64,000 nucleotides of DNA from Luteimonas aestuarii (lineage in GTDB: Bacteria; Pseudomonadota; Gammaproteobacteria; Xanthomonadales; Xanthomonadaceae): assembly GCF_004357985.1 (NCBI RefSeq), contig NZ_SMTF01000002.1:372001-436000 (forward strand). Reading direction: 5' to 3'. Each line of letters opens with the position of its first letter. The first letter of the stretch is position 1. The notes beneath the pieces were generated by a model that saw nothing but the letters and a program-made list of their open reading frames with translations, had not been told where the DNA came from and searched no databases. A program made the position numbers and the translations under genes. This document shows positions 1 through 9,029 of the stretch, in pieces.

Positions 1-474
1 CAACGCGTCCGCCTGCTGCGCGGGCGTGCCCAGGCACCAGCCTTCGAACACGACGAGGTGGTCGCCGCTGGTCTCGTGCCACTGCGCGTCGGGCAGGCGC
101 CGGTCGGCCAGTTTGTCGAAGGCGGGCACGCGCACGGCATCGCCCGCGCACAGGCGGTCGAGCGTGGCGCAGGCAAGGGCGACATCATGCGTGCCCGGTG
201 GGCCGCGGGTGGCGAGCAGCGGGTGGACGTCGCGCGCGAGTCGCAAGCGTTGCGGACGGTCGAGGTAGAAGTCGTCCAGCGATACCGCCATCGCCCGCAG
301 GCCGTGGGATGCGGCGGCCTGCACAAGCTGCGCTGCCAGCGTGGACTTGCCGGTGCCCTGCAGGCCGGAAATGCCGAGGACGTGCGTATCGTGCGCCAGC
401 GCGTCGTCCAGCACGCGGGCGACGAAATCGTCCGAGAAACCGGCAGGCGGGGTGGGGTGCGCGGCGGGCGGCAT
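1..474 (-). CDS. P-loop small-molecule kinase, D-glycerate 3-kinase-like (partial, C-terminus outside window)
   Basis: Reads leftward from an ATG at 472-474 and is still open at base 1, so 158 N-terminal residues are visible. A Walker A motif GLQGTGKST lies at residues 37-45 and SLDDFYL at 65-71. This is the arrangement of the uridine-kinase/pantothenate-kinase-like P-loop kinases. The closest type I recognise is the GlxK/YggC glycerate kinase group, cytoplasmic enzymes that phosphorylate glycerate with ATP. Substrate specificity cannot be read from the visible part. It is divergent from pdxH with 17 bp between the start codons, so the two promoters must overlap or lie inside the neighbouring gene. 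Confidence 0.75.
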   Translation of the reverse strand, partial: MPPAAHPTPPAGFSDDFVARVLDDALAHDTHVLGISGLQGTGKSTLAAQLVQAAASHGLRAMAVSLDDFYLDRPQRLRLARDVHPLLATRGPPGTHDVALACATLDRLCAGDAVRVPAFDKLADRRLPDAQWHETSGDHLVVFEGWCLGTPAQQADAL

Positions 475-491
475 CGCGCGACAATAGCGCA

Positions 492-1094
492 ATGACCTGC
501 GATGCCCTGCTGGAAGAAGCCCTCGCCACGTTCGCGCGCCTGTTCGACGAGGCGCAGGCCGCGGGCGAGCCCGACCGCACCGCGATGACGGTCGCGACCG
601 CCACACGGGATGCACGTCCCTCCGCGCGCACCGTACTGCTGAAGCAGCATGACGCACGCGGCTTCGTGTTCTACACCCACCTCGATGGCCGCAAGGGCCG
701 CGAGCTGCAGGACAACCCGCAGGCCGCGCTGCTGTTCCACTGGCCGCGCGTGCGCAACGGCGTGCAGGTCCGCATCGAAGGCGGCGTGGTCACCGTGGCC
801 GACGACGAGGCCGACGCGTACTTCGCCTCGCGGCCGCGCGGTAGCCAGTTGGGCGCGTGGGCTTCGAAGCAATCGGAGACGTTGGAAGCCCGCGAGGATT
901 TCGACCGCCGGATCGCCGAACTGGAGCGCGAATTCGAGGGCCGCGAAGTGCCGCGCCCGCCGCGCTGGACCGGCCTGCGCGTGCGCCCGGAGCGCATCGA
1001 GTTCTGGTACGGCGCCGAATACCGCCTGCACGAACGCTGGGTGTACGAACTGGACTGCATGGGCCAGTGCAGCAAGCGGATGCTGTATCCGTGA
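492..1094 (+). CDS. pdxH: Pyridoxine/pyridoxamine 5'-phosphate oxidase
   Basis: FMN enzyme that oxidises pyridoxine or pyridoxamine 5'-phosphate to pyridoxal 5'-phosphate, the last step of vitamin B6 synthesis and salvage in the cytoplasm. The 200 residues match the usual length. Recognisable blocks are [19 protein letters not shown] near residue 45, [16 protein letters not shown] near 110, and RLHERW close to the C-terminus, a family substrate-site motif. The last 15 residues ([15 protein letters not shown]) lack the tryptophan common in relatives and carry two cysteines, a small local oddity. The ATG at 492 was chosen because the same frame stays open upstream without homology. The gene is transcribed away from the kinase on its left. 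Confidence 0.93.
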   Translation: MTCDALLEEALATFARLFDEAQAAGEPDRTAMTVATATRDARPSARTVLLKQHDARGFVFYTHLDGRKGRELQDNPQAALLFHWPRVRNGVQVRIEGGVVTVADDEADAYFASRPRGSQLGAWASKQSETLEAREDFDRRIAELEREFEGREVPRPPRWTGLRVRPERIEFWYGAEYRLHERWVYELDCMGQCSKRMLYP

Positions 1095-1229
1095 GTGGCG
1101 CCAGGCAGATCCGTCCGTGGCGATGATGATGAACGCGTCGTCGCGCGTTAATGGGCTAGACGACCGCGCGCTGCCTCTGCGGCCGGAGCCCTGTCCGTCG
1201 CGGCCCAAGCCGGTGCTGCGGATGCGGGG

Positions 1230-2039
1230 ATGCAGGCGATGATCGGCCCGCAACGCATCGTCTGCCTGACCGAGGAACCTACCGAAGTCCTGTACGCATT
1301 GGGCGAGCAGGACCGGATCGTCGGCATCAGCGGCTTCACCGTGCGTCCGCCGCGTGCGCGCAAGGAGAAGCCGAAGGTCAGCGCGTTCACCAGCGCGAAG
1401 ATCGACGAGATACTGAGGCTCGAGCCGGATTTGGTGGTCGGCTTCTCCGACATCCAGGCCGACATCGCCGCCGAGCTGGTGCGGCGCGGCGTGGAGGTGT
1501 GGATCTCCAACCATCGCAGTGTCGACGGCATCGTCGACTACGTGCGCCGTCTGGGTGCGTTGGCGGGCGCGTCGGCAAAGGCAGGCGCCTACGCCGATGA
1601 CCTGCAGCGCGGACTGGATGCGATCGAGAGCGAGACAGCGCTCCTGCCACGGCGGCCGAAGGTCTACTTCGAGGAGTGGGACGAGCCGATCATCACCGGC
1701 ATCCGCTGGGTGGCGGAGCTGGTGCGCATCGCCGGCGGCGACGACGTGTTCCCGGAGCTGTCCGTCGAGCCCCTGGCAAAAGCGCGCATCCTCGCCAACG
1801 GCGACCCGGTGGTCGCGCGTGCGCCGGACATCATCCTCGGCTCGTGGTGCGGCAAGAAGTTCCGCCCGGAGAAGGTGGCCGCGCGCCCCGGCTGGGATGC
1901 CATCCCCGCCGTGCGCGATGGCGAGCTGCACGAGATCAAGTCGCCGCTGATCCTGCAGCCGGGTCCGGCGGCGTTGACCGATGGCGTGCGACAGATCGCC
2001 GGCATCATCCGGGCCTGGTCGGAGAAGCCGTCCCGCTGA
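1230..2039 (+). CDS. Cobalamin-binding-like protein (BtuF/FecB fold) without signal peptide
   Basis: The 269-residue product has the two-lobed metal-chelate periplasmic-binding fold of BtuF/FecB proteins. It begins with PQRIVCLTEEPTEVLYALG, has ARILANGDPVVARAPDIIL in the second lobe, and ends with the typical PGPAALTDGVRQIAGIIRAW. No signal peptide or lipobox precedes the first strand, and no btuC- or btuD-like permease or ATPase gene lies nearby. It is therefore probably cytoplasmic, or its partner genes lie elsewhere. Two start codons are possible, 1230 and 1239; a GGGGA at 1226-1230 is better spaced for the second. The ligand (a corrinoid or another chelate) is not known from sequence. Confidence 0.8.
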   Translation: MQAMIGPQRIVCLTEEPTEVLYALGEQDRIVGISGFTVRPPRARKEKPKVSAFTSAKIDEILRLEPDLVVGFSDIQADIAAELVRRGVEVWISNHRSVDGIVDYVRRLGALAGASAKAGAYADDLQRGLDAIESETALLPRRPKVYFEEWDEPIITGIRWVAELVRIAGGDDVFPELSVEPLAKARILANGDPVVARAPDIILGSWCGKKFRPEKVAARPGWDAIPAVRDGELHEIKSPLILQPGPAALTDGVRQIAGIIRAWSEKPSR

Positions 2040-2099
2040 CTCAGCCATCTTGCTGTTCTTGGATGACGAGGGGGCCGGCGCTGCGGAGTGCGCCGGGCG

Positions 2100-2585
2100 C
2101 TACGGCCGGAATACCTCGCGGGTGAACTCCAGGCGCGCAGCGCCGGCCTCGCCGGCATCCGCCAGGATGTCGAACGTCAGCGTATCCGGCGGCGCGACAC
2201 GCACCTCGCCGACGTAGTCGATGAATCCGTCGCTGCGTACTTCGCGCATCCCGACCGGCCGGCGCACGCCGCGCAGGTCGCGCACGCCGACCTGCAGCGT
2301 GGCGGGCAGCGAAGCTTCCACATTGCCGTCCACCCGTCGCGCCCCCACCAGCAGCAGGACCGTGCGCGCGTTGCGCTGCACGCCGTAGCGGGCGGCGATG
2401 GCGTCGTTCAGGGATGAAGTTGGCGCGATGCTGGCCTGCAGCCGCAAATCGCCCGACTGGACCTCGGCGGGTTCGCGCGCCGCATTCATCTGCGCCGCGA
2501 TCTCGTCCTGCGAGGCGGGTCGCCCGCCGCAGGCTGCCAGCAGCAGTGTCGCGGTCGCGGCCGTAAGCAAGGTGCGGCCACGCAT
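2100..2585 (-). CDS. DUF4426-type lipoprotein
   Basis: The 161-residue envelope protein begins with a lipoprotein signal ending LLLAAC, so acylation at Cys18 or thereabouts and attachment to a membrane are expected. The rest (RLQASIAPTSSLNDAIAARY, then VRDLRGVRRPVGMREVRSD) looks like the DUF4426 family of beta-rich periplasmic proteins. Members lie near proC, pilT and methionine genes in pseudomonads. No biochemical role is known to me. The start codon lies 1 bp beyond the proC stop, so the two are surely co-transcribed. Confidence 0.8.
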   Translation of the reverse strand: MRGRTLLTAATATLLLAACGGRPASQDEIAAQMNAAREPAEVQSGDLRLQASIAPTSSLNDAIAARYGVQRNARTVLLLVGARRVDGNVEASLPATLQVGVRDLRGVRRPVGMREVRSDGFIDYVGEVRVAPPDTLTFDILADAGEAGAARLEFTREVFRP

Positions 2586-2586
2586 G

Positions 2587-3426
2587 TCAGTCGTTCGCCG
2601 CCGACAGTTCGCCGCCACGTCGCGTGGCATTGGCGATGGCGGCCCCGACCAGCGTGCGCAGGCCGCCGGCCTCGAAGGTCTCGATGGCCGCCTGCGTGGT
2701 GCCGCCGGGCGAGGTGACGCGGCGGCGCAGTTCCGCCGGCGCTTCGCCGGATTCCACCAGCATTCGTGCCGCCCCGAGTACGGTCTGCAGCACCAGGGTG
2801 CGGGCCGCATCGTCGGGCAGGCCTTGCGCCTTTGCGGCGTCTTCCATGGCCTCGGCCAGCAGGAACACGTAGGCCGGGCCACTGCCGGATACGGCGGTCA
2901 CCGCGTCCATGCGTGTTTCGTCTTCGATCCAGACCGTCTCGCCGGCCGCCGACAGCAGCGCCTCGGCGCGCGCACGGCCCGCGGTATCGACGGCCGCATT
3001 CGCGAACAGGCCGGTCACGCCAGCGCCCAACAGGGCCGGGGTATTGGGCATCGTGCGCACCACGGGCAGGCCGCCGCCCAGCCAGCGGTCGAGCTGGGTG
3101 GAGGTGATGCCGGCTGCGATCGACACCACCACCGGGCGCTGCGCCTGCGCGACCGCCGACAGTGCGGCGCAGACGTCACGCATCACCTGCGGCTTGACCG
3201 CGAAGAACCAGGTGTCCGCGCCTTCGACGGCAGCCGCGGCATCGGCGAAGACGGCTACGCCGAAGTCACTCGACAGCGACTCGCGTGCGGTGGCATCCGG
3301 TTCGGCGACGCGGATCGCGGCCGGGTCCGTGCCCGCGGCGACCAGGCCGCCGATCAGGCTGCGCGCCATGTTGCCGCCACCGATGAAGGCGGTGGTGCCG
3401 GGGGATGGGGTGCGGCTTGCATTCAT
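2587..3426 (-). CDS. proC: Pyrroline-5-carboxylate reductase
   Basis: Catalyses the last step of proline synthesis, reduction of 1-pyrroline-5-carboxylate with NAD(P)H, in the cytoplasm as an oligomer. The 279 residues start with the dinucleotide-binding motif FIGGGNMARSLIGGL (about 14-28). The C-terminal dimerisation/active-site domain carries MPNTPALLGAGVTGLFAN and the family signature VSGSGPAYVFLLAEAMEDA, followed by LRRRVTSPGGTTQAAI. All are intact. It lies 46 bp downstream of yggS on the same strand, the usual yggS-proC pairing next to pilT. Confidence 0.96.
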   Translation of the reverse strand: MNASRTPSPGTTAFIGGGNMARSLIGGLVAAGTDPAAIRVAEPDATARESLSSDFGVAVFADAAAAVEGADTWFFAVKPQVMRDVCAALSAVAQAQRPVVVSIAAGITSTQLDRWLGGGLPVVRTMPNTPALLGAGVTGLFANAAVDTAGRARAEALLSAAGETVWIEDETRMDAVTAVSGSGPAYVFLLAEAMEDAAKAQGLPDDAARTLVLQTVLGAARMLVESGEAPAELRRRVTSPGGTTQAAIETFEAGGLRTLVGAAIANATRRGGELSAAND

Positions 3427-3472
3427 GCCGCCACCCTAGCGCGTCGTGGCCGGCGCTGCATGCCGTGGCGGG

Positions 3473-4162
3473 TCATGCGCTGTCGCCGGCTGGCCGGCGT
3501 GCACCGAACAGCGCCGTGCCGACGCGCACCATGGTCGCGCCTTCGGCGATCGCCAGTTCCAGGTCGTCGCTCATCCCCATCGACAGCGTGTCGACCTGCG
3601 GGTGGCGCAGCGCCAACGCGTCGAACAGCGCCTTCATCCGCCGGAACGCATCGCGCCGCCGGGCCTCGTCCGGATGCGGTGCCGGGATCGCCATCAGCCC
3701 ACGCAGCGCGAGGTTGGGGTGGGCGGCAATGGCGGTGGCCAAAGCCTCCACGTCGCCAGGTTGGCAACCGTGCTTGCTGGCTTCGTCGTCGATGTTCACC
3801 TGCACCAGCACGTTCAGCGGGGCGCGACCGGCCCCGCGGTGCGTCGCCAGGGCCTGCACCAGCTTGTTCCGGTCCACGGTCTGCACCCAGTCGAACAGTC
3901 CAGCCGCCTGCCGGGCCTTGTTCGACTGCAGGTGGCCGATGAGGTGCCACTCCAGCCCCGTGCCGGCCAATGTGGCGATCTTTCCCGCCGCCTCCTGCAC
4001 GTAGTTCTCGCCGAACGCGCACTGGCCCTGCGCGGCGATGGCCGCGATGTCGTCGGCCGGGCGGGTCTTGGATACCGCCAGCAACCGGGGACGTGACCCG
4101 CTTCCGGCGGGAATCGCGTTTTCAATCCTTTGCAGGACGTCGTGCAGGGTGCTTGCTGGCAA
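3473..4162 (-). CDS. yggS: YggS/PLPBP pyridoxal phosphate homeostasis protein
   Basis: Single-domain alanine-racemase-fold protein that binds pyridoxal 5'-phosphate and buffers its pool, affecting amino-acid and keto-acid balance. It is not itself an enzyme with an established reaction. The PLP lysine is in LLAVSKTRP (Lys32). Other family blocks are FGENYVQEA, WHLIGHLQSNK, and the phosphate-binding end SMGMSDDLELAIAEGATMVRVG. The 229 residues match the usual length. It is divergent from pilT across a 130 bp spacer and heads the yggS-proC-DUF4426 operon. Confidence 0.94.
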   Translation of the reverse strand: MPASTLHDVLQRIENAIPAGSGSRPRLLAVSKTRPADDIAAIAAQGQCAFGENYVQEAAGKIATLAGTGLEWHLIGHLQSNKARQAAGLFDWVQTVDRNKLVQALATHRGAGRAPLNVLVQVNIDDEASKHGCQPGDVEALATAIAAHPNLALRGLMAIPAPHPDEARRRDAFRRMKALFDALALRHPQVDTLSMGMSDDLELAIAEGATMVRVGTALFGARRPAGDSA

Positions 4163-4188
4163 GTCCGGTTATCCGCTTGATGGGGCTG

Positions 4189-4217
4189 GAATTGTGATGT
4201 GCGTACAGGGCTATACT
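4189..4217 (+). promoter_or_regulatory. Candidate sigma-70 promoter for pilT
   Basis: TATACT at 4212-4217 is a good -10 element in the yggS-pilT spacer. GAATTG at 4189-4194 gives a weak -35 at 17 bp. TTGTGA at 4192-4197 is a better hexamer but only 14 bp away. Transcription from here would leave a leader of roughly 70 nt before the pilT start at 4293. Confidence 0.35.
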
Positions 4218-4292
4218 GCCTGCCGGGGATAGGCTGTCGCCAGCGGGACGGGCGGGCCTGGATCGCAACAGTTGCTGTTCAGGGGAGCAAGC

Positions 4293-5330
4293 ATGGATAT
4301 CGCCGAACTTCTGGCGTTCTCGGTCAAGAACAAGGCCTCGGACCTGCACCTGTCCGCGGGCCTGCCGCCGATGATCCGCGTGGACGGCGACGTCCGGCGC
4401 ATCAACATCCCGGCGCTGGACCACAAGCAGGTGCACGCGCTGATCTACGACATCATGTCGGACAAGCAGCGCCGCGACTACGAGGAATTCCTCGAGACCG
4501 ACTTCTCGTTCGAGATCCCGGGGCTGGCGCGCTTCCGCGTGAATGCGTTCAACCAGAACCGCGGCGCCGGCGCCGTGTTCCGGACGGTGCCGTCCGAAGT
4601 GCTGACGCTGGAAGACCTGGGTTGCCCGCCCATCTTCCGCCAGCTGATCGAGCAGCCGCAGGGGTTGATCCTGGTCACCGGGCCCACCGGCTCGGGCAAG
4701 TCGACCACGCTGGCGGCGATGATCGACCACATCAACAAGAGCGAATACGGCCACATCCTCACCATCGAGGACCCGATCGAATTCGTGCACACCTCGCAGA
4801 AGTGCCTGATCAACCAGCGCGAGGTGCACCGCGACACCCACGGCTTCAACGAGGCATTGCGCTCGGCGCTGCGCGAGGACCCGGACATCGTGCTGGTCGG
4901 CGAGCTGCGCGACCTGGAGACCATCCGCCTGGCGCTGACCGCCGCGGAGACGGGCCACCTGGTGTTCGGCACGCTGCATACCTCCAGCGCGGCCAAGACC
5001 ATCGACCGCATCATCGACGTGTTCCCCGCCGGCGAGAAGCCGATGGTGCGTTCGATGCTGTCCGAATCGCTGCGCGCGGTGATTTCGCAGGCGCTGCTGA
5101 AGAAGGTCGGCGGCGGGCGCACCGCGGCCTGGGAAATCATGGTCGGCATCCCGGCCATCCGCAACCTGATCCGCGAGGACAAGGTGGCGCAGATGTACTC
5201 GGCCATCCAGACCGGCCAGCAGTACGGGATGATGACCCTCGACCAGCACCTGCAGGACCTGGTGAAGCGCGGCATGATCACCCGCCCGCAGGCCAGGGAT
5301 TACGCCAAGGACAAGCGTCTTTTCGAATGA
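4293..5330 (+). CDS. pilT: Type IV pilus retraction ATPase PilT
   Basis: Hexameric AAA+-like ATPase at the inner face of the pilus machine that depolymerises the type IV pilus and powers twitching motility. The 345 residues match the family exactly when started at the ATG at 4293, preceded by AGGGGAG at 4281-4287. An upstream in-frame start at 4272 has no such site. Visible motifs are Walker A GPTGSGKST (about 130-138), Asp box TIEDPIEF, Walker B DIVLVGELRD, His box ETGHLVFGTLHT, and the C-terminal AIRNLIRE retraction motif near 287. It is followed by pilU across a 69 bp gap filled by a palindromic repeat. Confidence 0.97.
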   Translation: MDIAELLAFSVKNKASDLHLSAGLPPMIRVDGDVRRINIPALDHKQVHALIYDIMSDKQRRDYEEFLETDFSFEIPGLARFRVNAFNQNRGAGAVFRTVPSEVLTLEDLGCPPIFRQLIEQPQGLILVTGPTGSGKSTTLAAMIDHINKSEYGHILTIEDPIEFVHTSQKCLINQREVHRDTHGFNEALRSALREDPDIVLVGELRDLETIRLALTAAETGHLVFGTLHTSSAAKTIDRIIDVFPAGEKPMVRSMLSESLRAVISQALLKKVGGGRTAAWEIMVGIPAIRNLIREDKVAQMYSAIQTGQQYGMMTLDQHLQDLVKRGMITRPQARDYAKDKRLFE

Positions 5331-5337
5331 TTTGGCT

Positions 5338-5377
5338 CCTTCCCCCGCGAGCGGGGGAAGGCTGGGATGGGGGCAGC
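5338..5377 (+). repeat. Dispersed palindromic repeat, copy A (pilT-pilU gap)
   Basis: Perfect 11 bp arms, CCTTCCCCCGC at 5338-5348 and GCGGGGGAAGG at 5351-5361, flank a 2-base centre. A tail CTGGGATGGGGG follows. The same hairpin-plus-G-rich-tail layout recurs at 47733, 47811 (inverted) and 63481. It could form a strong hairpin in the pilT-pilU transcript. Confidence 0.85.
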
Positions 5378-5399
5378 CCCACCGCTTCGGAGTTCCATC

Positions 5400-6530
5400 A
5401 TGAGCAGTATCGATTTCACCTCGTTCCTCAAGCTGATGGCGCACCAGAAGGCGTCGGACCTGTTCATCACCGCGGGCATGCCGCCGTCGATGAAGGTCCA
5501 CGGCAAGATCTCGCCGATCACCCAGAACCCGCTGACGCCGCAGCAGTCGCGCGACCTGGTGCTGAACGTGATGTCGCCGCCGCAGCGCGAGGAGTTCGAG
5601 AAGACCCACGAGTGCAACTTCGCCATCGGCGTGGCCGGCGTGGGGCGCTTCCGCGTGTCGTGCTTCTACCAGCGCAACCAGGTGGGCATGGTGCTGCGCC
5701 GGATCGAGACCCGCATCCCCAGCATCGAAGAGCTGAACCTGCCGCCGATCATCAAGACCCTGGCGATGACCAAGCGCGGCATCATCATCTTCGTCGGTGC
5801 CACCGGCACGGGTAAATCCACGTCGCTGGCGTCGATGATCGGCTACCGCAACCAGAACTCGACCGGCCACATCATCACCATCGAGGACCCGATCGAGTTC
5901 GTGCACAAGCACGAGGGGTGCATCATCACCCAGCGCGAGGTCGGCATCGACACCGACACCTGGGAGAACGCGCTGAAGAACACCCTGCGCCAGGCGCCGG
6001 ACGTGATCATGATCGGCGAGGTGCGCACCCGCGAAGGCATGGACCACGCCATCGCCTTCGCCGAGACCGGCCACCTGGTGCTGTGCACCCTGCACGCCAA
6101 CAACGCCAACCAGGCGATGGACCGCATCATCAACTTCTTCCCGGAAGACCGCCGCAACCAGCTGCTGATGGATCTCTCGCTCAACCTCAAGGGCGTGGTG
6201 GCGCAGCAGCTGATCCCCACGCCGGACGGCAAGGGCCGCCGGGTGGCGATGGAGATCATGCTGGGCACGCCGCTGGTGCAGGACTACATCCGCGATGGCG
6301 AGATCCACAAGCTCAAGGAAGTGATGAAGGAATCCACCAACCTCGGGATGAAGACCTTCGACCAGAGCCTGTTCGAGCTGTACCAGGCCGGCGAGATCAG
6401 CTACGAGGATGCCCTGCGCTACGCCGACTCCGCCAACGAAGTGCGCCTGCGCATCAAGCTGGCCCAGGGCGGCGACGCACGCACGCTGGCGCAGGGGCTG
6501 GACGGCGTGGAGGTTGCGGAAGCGAACTGA
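5400..6530 (+). CDS. pilU: PilT-like twitching motility ATPase PilU
   Basis: Paralogue and helper of PilT that works in PilT-dependent pilus retraction. The 376 residues, started at the ATG at 5400, match the family length. It has a PAS-like N-terminal domain, Walker [10 protein letters not shown] (about 137-145), Asp box TIEDPIEF, Walker [11 protein letters not shown] and His box [12 protein letters not shown]. The C-terminal tail ([10 protein letters not shown] onward) is longer than in PilT, as is usual for PilU. An in-frame start at 5367 would fall inside the palindromic repeat and was rejected. A clear terminator follows at 6558-6580. Confidence 0.96.
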   Translation: MSSIDFTSFLKLMAHQKASDLFITAGMPPSMKVHGKISPITQNPLTPQQSRDLVLNVMSPPQREEFEKTHECNFAIGVAGVGRFRVSCFYQRNQVGMVLRRIETRIPSIEELNLPPIIKTLAMTKRGIIIFVGATGTGKSTSLASMIGYRNQNSTGHIITIEDPIEFVHKHEGCIITQREVGIDTDTWENALKNTLRQAPDVIMIGEVRTREGMDHAIAFAETGHLVLCTLHANNANQAMDRIINFFPEDRRNQLLMDLSLNLKGVVAQQLIPTPDGKGRRVAMEIMLGTPLVQDYIRDGEIHKLKEVMKESTNLGMKTFDQSLFELYQAGEISYEDALRYADSANEVRLRIKLAQGGDARTLAQGLDGVEVAEAN

Positions 6531-6557
6531 GGCGCACTGTTCCGGGGCAAGGCGTGG

Positions 6558-6580
6558 AAAGGGCGCTTCGGCGCCCTTTT
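6558..6580 (+). terminator. Intrinsic terminator after pilU
   Basis: The sequence AAAGGGCGC, loop TTCG, GCGCCCTTTT forms a 9-pair stem capped by a stable UUCG tetraloop and followed by a T run. It lies 27 bp after the pilU stop and ends the pilTU transcript. Confidence 0.9.
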
Positions 6581-6655
6581 CCTTTGCTGCCTTGTCGCCG
6601 TTTTTACCCGTTCCGTAGGACAATGCCCGGCGAATCCCCTCAAGCGGAGCCAGAC

Positions 6656-7282
<627 letters not shown>

Positions 7283-7304
7283 TCCTGCCAGCCATGTGTC
7301 ACCA

Positions 7305-7328
7305 ACGGGCCGCCTTCGCGGCCCGTTT
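7305..7328 (+). terminator. Intrinsic terminator after sodA
   Basis: The sequence ACGGGCCGC, loop CTTC, GCGGCCCGT forms a perfect 9 bp stem followed by TTTCGTT, 22 bp after the sodA stop. The convergent tag gene ends just beyond it, so the hairpin may serve both strands. Confidence 0.85.
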
Positions 7329-7348
7329 CGTTACGGGCGCCCCGGGGG

Positions 7349-7894
7349 TCATGCGGCCTTGCGGGCCCGGGCGATCTTTTTCATGACCGGGCAATCCGGC
7401 CGGTGCGCGCCGGGCAGGTAGCCCAGGCTCATCAGGAATTCGCCGGTGATCTCGCCGCCGGTGAAGCGGAAGGTCTTCCTGAACAGCTTCACCCACGATG
7501 CCTTGTCGCGGGGAACGGCGTGTTCGTCGCAAACGTTCGCATCCAGCCAGTCGATGAAACCGCCATGCGACTTGCGCAGGCCGCGGATGACCTGGGCGTT
7601 GTGGATCGCCGCCTCCACCTTCAGCCGGTTGCGGATGATGCCGGGGTCGGCCAGCAGCCGTTCGCGATCCTGGTCGCCGTAGCGCGCCACCTTGTCCACG
7701 TTGAAGCCGGAATAGGCGCGGCGGAAGCCGTCGCGCTTCTTGAGGATCGTCTCCCAGCTCAGGCCGGCCTGGTTGATCTCCAGCAGCAGGCGTTCGAACA
7801 GCACCGACTCGTCCCGCTGCGGGAAGCCATACTCGGTGTCGTGGTAGGGCCCGTGGACCGGGTGCCCGGGGGCGAAGTCGCAGTAGCCGCTCAT
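7349..7894 (-). CDS. tag: DNA-3-methyladenine glycosylase I
   Basis: Base-excision repair enzyme that removes 3-methyladenine from alkylated DNA. The 181 residues hold the helix-hairpin-helix glycosylase fold of the Tag family. Zinc-snap residues are visible at both ends: Cys4 and a histidine of the HPVHGPYHDTEYG stretch at the N-terminus, and PGAHRPDCP at the C-terminus. The core NQAGLSWETILKKRDGFRRA is typical. It is convergent with sodA and divergent from yqgE (62 bp apart). Confidence 0.93.
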   Translation of the reverse strand: MSGYCDFAPGHPVHGPYHDTEYGFPQRDESVLFERLLLEINQAGLSWETILKKRDGFRRAYSGFNVDKVARYGDQDRERLLADPGIIRNRLKVEAAIHNAQVIRGLRKSHGGFIDWLDANVCDEHAVPRDKASWVKLFRKTFRFTGGEITGEFLMSLGYLPGAHRPDCPVMKKIARARKAA

Positions 7895-7956
7895 GGCGCG
7901 CAGTGTAGATCGCCGGCGCGGCGAGGTGCGTGGACGCGCCGCGATAGAATGCCGGC

Positions 7957-8520
7957 ATGCCGACGCTCTCGCCGCCGCTGGCCAACCAGTTCCTCGTCGC
8001 CCTGCCGGCACTGGCCGATCCCCATTTCGCGCGGGGCGTGGTGCTGGTCTGCCAGCACGACGACGACGGCGCGATGGGGGTCGTGGTCAATCGTGGCTCG
8101 GAGTACACGCTGGGCGAGGTCTTCCGGCAGATGGACATCGCCTGCGACGATGCCACCCTGCGCGACCGCCGCGTGCTGGCCGGTGGTCCGGTGCATCCGG
8201 AGCGTGGTTTCGTGGTGCACGACGGCGCGGGCTGGGACTCCAGCCTGGCGATCGGCAACGGCCTGCGGCTGACCACTTCGCGCGACGTGCTGGAGGCGAT
8301 GGCGCGCGGGGAGGGGCCAGGACGCAGCATGGTGGCGTTGGGCTGCGCCGGCTGGGGTGCGGGGCAACTGGAGCACGAGCTGTCCGAGAACAGCTGGCTG
8401 ACCGTGCCGGCCGACGCCGGGGTGCTGTTCGACCTGCCGCTGGATGCGCGCTGGCAGGCGTCGGCGGGGCGTATCGGCATCGACCTGCTGCAGATGACCG
8501 GATACACGGGCCGCGCATGA
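7957..8520 (+). CDS. yqgE: YqgE/AlgH (DUF179) family protein
   Basis: The 187-residue soluble protein belongs to the UPF0301/DUF179 family. Its molecular role is not settled; AlgH of Pseudomonas was named for an effect on alginate regulation. Family blocks are [21 protein letters not shown] at the N-terminus (residues 8-28), [25 protein letters not shown] and [16 protein letters not shown]. Its stop codon overlaps the ruvX start (ATGA at 8517-8520), the widespread yqgE-yqgF pairing. Confidence 0.93.
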   Translation: MPTLSPPLANQFLVALPALADPHFARGVVLVCQHDDDGAMGVVVNRGSEYTLGEVFRQMDIACDDATLRDRRVLAGGPVHPERGFVVHDGAGWDSSLAIGNGLRLTTSRDVLEAMARGEGPGRSMVALGCAGWGAGQLEHELSENSWLTVPADAGVLFDLPLDARWQASAGRIGIDLLQMTGYTGRA

Positions 8521-8978
8521 GTGAAACGACCATCCGTCCCGATGGCACCGTGATGGGCTTCGACGTGGGCGCGCGCCGCATCGGGGTCGCGGTTGGCAGT
8601 GCCTTCAGCGCGCGCGGCCGCCCCGTGGGCGTGGTGGATGTGCGCGACGACGCCATCGACTGGACGGCGATCGATCGCCTGCAGCGCGAGTGGCGCCCGG
8701 ACGGCTGCGTGGTGGGCGACCCGATGACGCTTGACGGCGGCGACCAGCCGATCCGCGCGCGAGCGCATGCCTTTGCGCGCGAGTTGCGGCAGCGCTACCG
8801 GGTGCCGGTGGTGCTGGTGGACGAGCGCAGCAGTTCGATCGAAGCGGCCCGGCGTTTCGCCGGGGAACGCGCCGAGGGCCGCAGCCGGCGCAAGGACGCC
8901 GCCGCGCTGGATGCGGTGGCCGCCGCGATCATCGTCGAGCGCTGGCTGGCGGCGCCACGGGACGCCACGCCGGTCTAG
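8517..8978 (+). CDS. ruvX: Holliday-junction resolvase-like YqgF/RuvX
   Basis: RNase H-fold nuclease linked to pre-16S rRNA 5'-end maturation and also described as a Holliday-junction resolvase-like protein. The 153 residues begin with [13 protein letters not shown], the first catalytic strand (Asp in [10 protein letters not shown]). VVGDP and [12 protein letters not shown] follow, and [14 protein letters not shown] at the C-terminus holds the last acidic residue. It is translationally coupled to yqgE by a 4 bp overlap and precedes pyrB by 51 bp. Confidence 0.93.
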   Translation: MSETTIRPDGTVMGFDVGARRIGVAVGSAFSARGRPVGVVDVRDDAIDWTAIDRLQREWRPDGCVVGDPMTLDGGDQPIRARAHAFARELRQRYRVPVVLVDERSSSIEAARRFAGERAEGRSRRKDAAALDAVAAAIIVERWLAAPRDATPV

Positions 8979-9029
8979 CCGGGTGGTGCAAGCACACGCA
9001 ACGGCCGGGATTTCCGCGACAATGTGCGC

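Noticed and set aside
4157..4171. Possible sigma-54 promoter before pilT (TGGCAAG start)
   Set aside because: The GG at 4158-4159 is not followed by GC at the required 10 bp spacing (TA is found), so the -24/-12 rule fails.
4122..6623. 833-codon minus-strand frame opposite pilT and pilU
   Set aside because: It is the antisense of two well-supported ATPase genes, has low-complexity composition (His/Arg/Gln/Val rich) and no domain. Long antisense frames are expected at this GC content.
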